DNA of 64,000 bases from Pleurodeles waltl (lineage: Eukaryota > Chordata > Amphibia > Caudata > Salamandridae). Location: NCBI RefSeq assembly GCF_031143425.1, contig NC_090439.1, forward strand, positions 348,186,027 through 348,250,026, read 5' to 3'. Shown here one piece after another: positions 59,160-64,000 of the stretch. Below the pieces are notes generated by a model. The model was given only the letters and a program-made list of their open reading frames with translations. It was not told the DNA's origin and made no database searches. The position numbers were made by a program, and so were the translations under genes. The first letter of the stretch is position 1; each line of letters opens with the position of its first letter.

Positions 59160-59225
59160 ACTGGGTTACTGATACCAAACCCCATGGCACTGGGATTGAA
59201 ACCCTTGGTGGACTTCTTGACACGA
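59160..59225 (+). other. Possible 66-bp symmetric exon
   Basis: TTCCTCTTCCCTCTCACAG is a strong polypyrimidine tract and acceptor directly before 59160, and GTAAGT follows 59225. The 66 bases are open in the phase left by exon B (phase 1 to phase 1), reading WVTDTKPHGTGIETLGGLLD. That does not resemble the RhoGAP residues expected next, so it could be an alternative cassette, an exon of another plus-strand transcript, or chance. Confidence 0.35.
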
Positions 59226-60289
59226 GTAAGTGGATAGGGTTCTGGAGTGCATACACAAACTCCAGGGAAAACCATCAAAGTAGCAACTTTGTGGGTATTC
59301 GCAAACATTTTCCATGACAACTTTCCTACTAGGATCACATGGAAAATTACTGTTTCAAATGTGTGCTTCACGGATAGGAAAGAGAAGGGAATATCTTCTG
59401 CATGTAACTCTTTGGAATTCTGTGAATTCCACAAAAACGGAATACATCTAAGCAGCATTATATGAAAGTGTACTCCGCTAGAATTCCTCTTTTTTGACTG
59501 AGGCCTTAAAACATCAATAACAATTATGGTTAAGGTACAGAAGGCGATAGTACAGTTTTTCCAAATGCAATAGCAATTGATAACACATACAAGTATTTGT
59601 GCTGAGTGCACATAAATGAGAAACCCCGAAATTTAGAATGTACTGTATACTTCCTTTTCAGAGTATTCCTGGCCTCAGCTTGTGTGATCAATCCATGTTC
59701 GCAAATTAACCTTTATGTTTAAGATAATAGATAAATGTTTTAGAACAGAATGCGGGGCATTCCCACCTTTATGTACATGGTTTTTAGATTATACATAAAA
59801 AATTAACATTTTTTAGCATGACGGAACAAACAACTCTCTAGTATTGTTGGGGCCACCAACTGGGCTGATTTTCATTGCCAGACTTTGGCCCAGGGCAAGA
59901 GAAAGAAATGGAGAAAAGGGATGGAGTTGAAGACACTTATGGAGATGTTAAATCCTCTTTTAATGGAATGAATCACTATAGTAAGCAGGAACCTGTGTCT
60001 GGTTGAACTACACTTGTGGGCAGGATCTAGAGGGAGCCGTGCTCTTTTCTATCTCTTACCATCTCCGCTGCTAACCACATATATGTAAATATGAGCGCTG
60101 TTGGTTGAAGCAATGAAAGAGTAAAAGGACAAGAGAGGCAACTGAGGCAGAGGACTCCAAAGCTTCCACCTCGACACATGGCTATCCAACGTAGTGTGCA
60201 GAATGACGAGAGTTTATTGAAACCAAACATAGGAACAATAAGTATGAAATATTGGCTGTAGCCAGTAGGTAGTTATAGTTAAGGCCAAC
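59226..60289. other. Non-coding, nothing recognised
   Basis: Overlapping open frames on both strands at 59.1-59.6 kb without domains. No element termini seen. Confidence 0.5.
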
Positions 60290-60860
60290 TTTTCCCATAG
60301 GCAAAGCATTTTTTGTTTTGCTAATAACTTTGGTGCCCTTCGCAAATCTTCACAAAATTTTCCAACTCAAGTTAGTTTAGCTGCTGTCTGGGAAATTTTG
60401 GGGTGATTCATCAAGTGGGGGCTGTGTAAAAGGGGTTCCCAAAATATTTTTCCCCATTTTACATGTATGGGGATTTTACAATCTTTAGACACAATTACAG
60501 TGTGACTCATTGAATGGAATTACACTAAATTTAGCAGGAACTTAGATCTTCGTCCACAAATTGTGCTTTTTGTGATTTGGTGTAAATCTATTCAATAGTT
60601 TTGAAGTTATTAAAGGAAAAATGTTAGATATCTAGAGATGTGGATCCTTTGTGGATCTGCAAATTCCCGCAGATGTGAAGCTCAATGAGGAAAATAAAAC
60701 TCACCCACTCATACACCGTACCCCCACTGCAGAGGTCTAAAGGCCATGTGCAGCGTGGGGTCGGTGCATGTGGCGGTGGGGGTTGGCAGCAGGAACCTGC
60801 CGGCAGCCAATGCCCATTGTGCACAGCCTGTGGCCATGCGCGGCAGTGGTTGAATGAACT
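60290..60860 (-). repeat. Inverted, diverged copy of the 2.8-5.4 kb repeat
   Basis: TTTGTGATTTGGTGTAAATC near 60571 is the near reverse complement of GATTTACACCAAATCACAAA at 3805. Blocks around GGAATTACACTAAATTTAGC and GGTGCCCTTCGCAAATCTTC also recur inverted (for example near 5140 and 5345). No coding capacity recognised. Confidence 0.6.
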
Positions 60861-63814
60861 TGCAGTATTTATATATAACTTTACATTACAAAACATTGAA
60901 ATTCACTAAACAAAACTAAAGGTTACAGGAACGTTATAGTTAGGTTCATGTTTTACCCATACAAAACCATAGAAATTAAGCAGTTACAGTTATACTTATA
61001 GTTGTACTTATCTGAAGGAACTATAGCTCATGCCGGAAAGTAACTTTAAGCTATGAGTTATAGTTTCTTGACATAATTATAACTATAAGAAATACTACAA
61101 CTGCTGAATTCATTTGGTTTTGTGTGGGTAAAAGGTGAACCTAACTATAACATCCCTGTATCCTTTGAGTTTTTCAGTGAATATTAAATATACTTGTGTA
61201 CTAGTATCTCTACCTCTGCTTTGTATAGCTATCTCAAGCGACATCACTGCAAGTATCTTATGGAAGATGAACTATAGTTTCTGCTTGACTTTTATAAACC
61301 AGAATGATAACTAATAGTTGATCTATTGTTGTTTGCTAATCTTAGCAATTGTGACCCTTACAACTTTAATAGCTCAAATATGACATTGGTAAACACATAT
61401 GGAATCATCCTTTTTAAGAGACCTCCCTGTTACTTGACAGGGTAGCTGTGTAGAATATAGCCCCAGTCTTAACTGATCAAAAGAATAGTCCAAGGTTTGT
61501 TTTCATCAACAACATGACTACAGAATATTTTAATATTTCTCTACAGTCCCTTACCAGGATATATTCTCAGTCTTATCAATTCATATACATGTTTAAGAGA
61601 ATGTTTGAAAGTTAGTTTTCATCAAAAATGTGACTTCAGGATATTGCATGTGATCCAATGGTCCGATCAAAATATTCTTTATAGAGTGCATCTTTGTGAG
61701 GGAAATTCGTAATCCATGTAGCTAGGTCCTGGCTGCATCAGCATTGTAGCAGTATTATCATGAAAAGTATGTTCTGAACCATGAGGAAGTTATACCCATA
61801 GATCTCCCTAGAGACACAGAGGTTGTTATCTGATGGGATTCGTGGTTTACTGCCAGCATGCAGCTGTGCAGTGTGTACTGTATACACACAGTTTCGGTGC
61901 AGGCAATGCCAGTATTTCCTTTGTTGAAATGCACCCAGCTCTAGCGAATTTGGAGGACAACCCCCATGCGGATGTGCCACACAAATGTAAGCAGAACATC
62001 CTATCCTGCTGCCTGAAATCCTGAACAGTGACCCTTTAAACTGCCGTTAGGTTGCTCTGTGTAGAAGACTAAATATTCATCAATCATGTAGTAAACAATG
62101 AGCAGTGTAACTCCTTTATGGATATCACAACGCTTGCATAGATCTAGAGCTAGATAAGAACTTCTCTTTTAACCTCGGAGAGGTTTGATTTTTGCAAATT
62201 TTCTTTTATGTCCAGACAGAATGTTGAAAAGTGCCAAAGGGTCTGAATCGTCATACGCTGTTTTTTCCATTAATCCAAAGTTATTTTGTGCTTAACCGTA
62301 GGTTCTAGGTGATCATTACTTACAGATAAGCAGATAGCGACAATGACAAATATAATAAGGTGTGGGGTCACGCTCCATGTACTTGTGGGTATGCAGGTGC
62401 TCACCAGTGTGCTTACTACCTGGTCACCTAAAAAACACTGCTTCAAGAATGATCTCATAATAGTATTCCAATGAAAGATTAAAGAGTATCCGTGAGATGG
62501 TTGTGTCTACTATTTTATTTAAAACATTAAAAAGCACTTGTGAGTGTAGCTCATTTGAGGGGTTTTTTCAAAGCTCCTATGTGTTTCTGTGATCTTGGAA
62601 TTTTTATGGGCCTCAAGACAGTGCAGGTGACTCATGCCAACTGCAGGTTGAATTTAATAATGGCATAAGTGGGTGCAAACGCTGCCTAGAGTCCCCTTCA
62701 TGTGTAAGTGTATCACTCCCCCTGAACTGTAACCTAGCTGTCTCTGAACTCCCAGGGACAATGCTTACTCCCATCACCTCATGTATGGAAGATGTCATTC
62801 GAACAATGAAAGTTGGCATAACAAAAGACAGCCTCTGAATTTTACTAGTAACAAGTCATGGGGAGAGAAACCCTGCTTGGTTACATAGCTGATTCTGTTC
62901 TTGGAGACCAGCACCCACAAGAGAGCTCAACATACCCTGTCGACATATAAAACAAATACTTGCAGATAAAACTAAACAAGAGCTTCCTCACTCTAAAGTA
63001 GGTACCCATGTGACTGCTTTCCTGAGCGCATTCCTAAATCATGTGCATCATTAAAGAGCACATCTTTAAAGCAGAAGGAAGACTGCCTGATTATTCACTC
63101 CCCTAGCACTTTATATACTAATTCGGCAAAGGAGGCATGTAGACTTGCCGCTGAGTAATTTAGTAACAATTGAATCGGCAGATAAGAGGCTTATGAACCC
63201 TTTCGTTTTGTTCCTCACTATGAATAGAGCCCATGCTGCACTGGAAAAATATAAACATTGGACACAGGATTGCAGTATAAATGTGTACGGCAAGAACTGT
63301 ATTTTTGAGATCATACGCCTTTGCAAGCACACCTGCTACATGTCACAGCAGTATAACATGTAATTGGATCTTTAATGAACAACACTTGCTAAGAAATTGC
63401 TATTAACTATACATTTGCAGTGTCTTGGTAACATAGACTACTAGGACCAGTAGGGAAGTTAATATATTGTTCTGTATTACTCTTATGACAGTTTCGACAA
63501 ATGAAGTGCATTCTGCTTAAAGAATGCTGAAGTATGTTCCAAAAAATGGACACATTTTTGTATGTAATCATCCCTAATTTATAGCATTGTATGTCCCTGT
63601 CAGTCAGCCAGTTCTTTAAAGGATGACCACTCAGAGCTGGTGATGAGGGAGGGAAAGCCTCTGAGGGATGGCAAGAGCGACATCTGAGGTTGAAGAGGTG
63701 TTAGCAACACCTTCCAAGTAGAAAGAAGGAAACCATGAGATGTAGTGGTGCCAAGCCCTAAGGAAGGTCTGGACCAAGTGGTAGCTAAGAGGAGTATATT
63801 CCCTTTGATATCAA
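60861..63814. other. 3 kb without recognised features
   Basis: AT-rich, with short open frames only. No exon of the RhoGAP gene and no transposon terminus recognised. Confidence 0.5.
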
Positions 63815-64000
63815 GGCCCATATTTATACTTTTTGACGCAAAACTGCACAAATGCATCTTTGCATTAAAAAGTATAGCGTCAGCTTGCATCATTCTAGAG
63901 CGCCAGTCGGGCCCCAGACTTTTTGGAATCCTGCAAGTCGGCCCAAAGGGTGGGCTAGCGTCTGGGAAAATGATGTTAGCAGGTTGGTGGTGGTATGGGG
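63815..64000 (-). mobile_element. MITE of the 24842/58141 family, inverted, cut by the window end
   Basis: GGCCCATATTTATACTTTTT followed by GACGCAAAACTGCACAAATG corresponds to the reverse complement of the right end of 58141-59063. The other end lies beyond the window. Confidence 0.8.

Noticed and set aside
59123..59611. 162-codon minus-strand open frame
   Set aside because: It overlaps the candidate plus-strand exon, has no domain and no promoter or splice context.
1..64000. CRISPR array, operon-like gene clusters or prophage
   Set aside because: No regularly spaced direct repeats and no dense co-directional genes; the sequence is clearly eukaryotic.

Overview
The window looks like intronic DNA from a very large, repeat-rich vertebrate genome, most likely a salamander or newt. 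That is an inference from composition: tyrosine-recombinase retrotransposons of two lineages (DIRS-like and Ngaro-like), L1/Tx1-type and L2/CR1-type LINEs, very long solo LTRs nested in other elements, and many palindromic MITEs with 3-bp or 8-bp target-site duplications. No bacterial operon, CRISPR array, rRNA gene or convincing tRNA gene was seen.

Only one host gene is clearly supported. Two plus-strand exons, 32579-32656 and 57307-57469, join in phase (0/0) and encode the first part of a RhoGAP domain, including the arginine finger and the Lys/Arg helix. They resemble the ARHGAP18/28/40 subfamily, with ARHGAP28 as the best guess. The intron between them is 24,650 bp. The rest of the window is flanking intron, or intron plus intergenic DNA.

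Layout. 1-1190: unclassified direct repeats and a MITE relic. 1190-2790: decayed endonuclease part of an L2/CR1-like LINE. 2790-5400: an unclassified repeat split by a 753-bp Harbinger-like MITE. 7.1-15.3 kb: an L1/Tx1-like LINE, broken by a 2.8-kb solo LTR with a perfect 5-bp duplication. 15.3-18.25 kb: two more partial copies of the LTR family, one inverted. 18.8-21.6 kb: a decayed DIRS-like element. 21.66-24.49 kb: a complete solo LTR carrying a nested MITE. 24.8-25.8 kb: a MITE. 26.2-27.07 kb: the 3' end of an L2-like LINE with a TAA tail.

The big intron (32.7-57.3 kb) holds an 188-bp hAT MITE, several Harbinger-like MITEs (one only 68 bp), a roughly 6-kb Ngaro-like element on the minus strand (gag, RT, RNase H, recombinase, SGNH hydrolase), a minus-strand L1-like LINE split by a 493-bp hAT MITE, and another hAT MITE. 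Downstream of the second exon lie another 923-bp MITE, a possible 66-bp symmetric exon with consensus splice sites, and the start of a further MITE at the window end.

All transposon coding regions seen are broken by stops or frameshifts, so nothing here appears autonomous. No new biological system is evident. The most useful observations are the exactly bounded insertions (TIR plus duplication), which give a relative chronology, the unusually long solo-LTR family with a clustered GACGCA motif, and the candidate extra exon.
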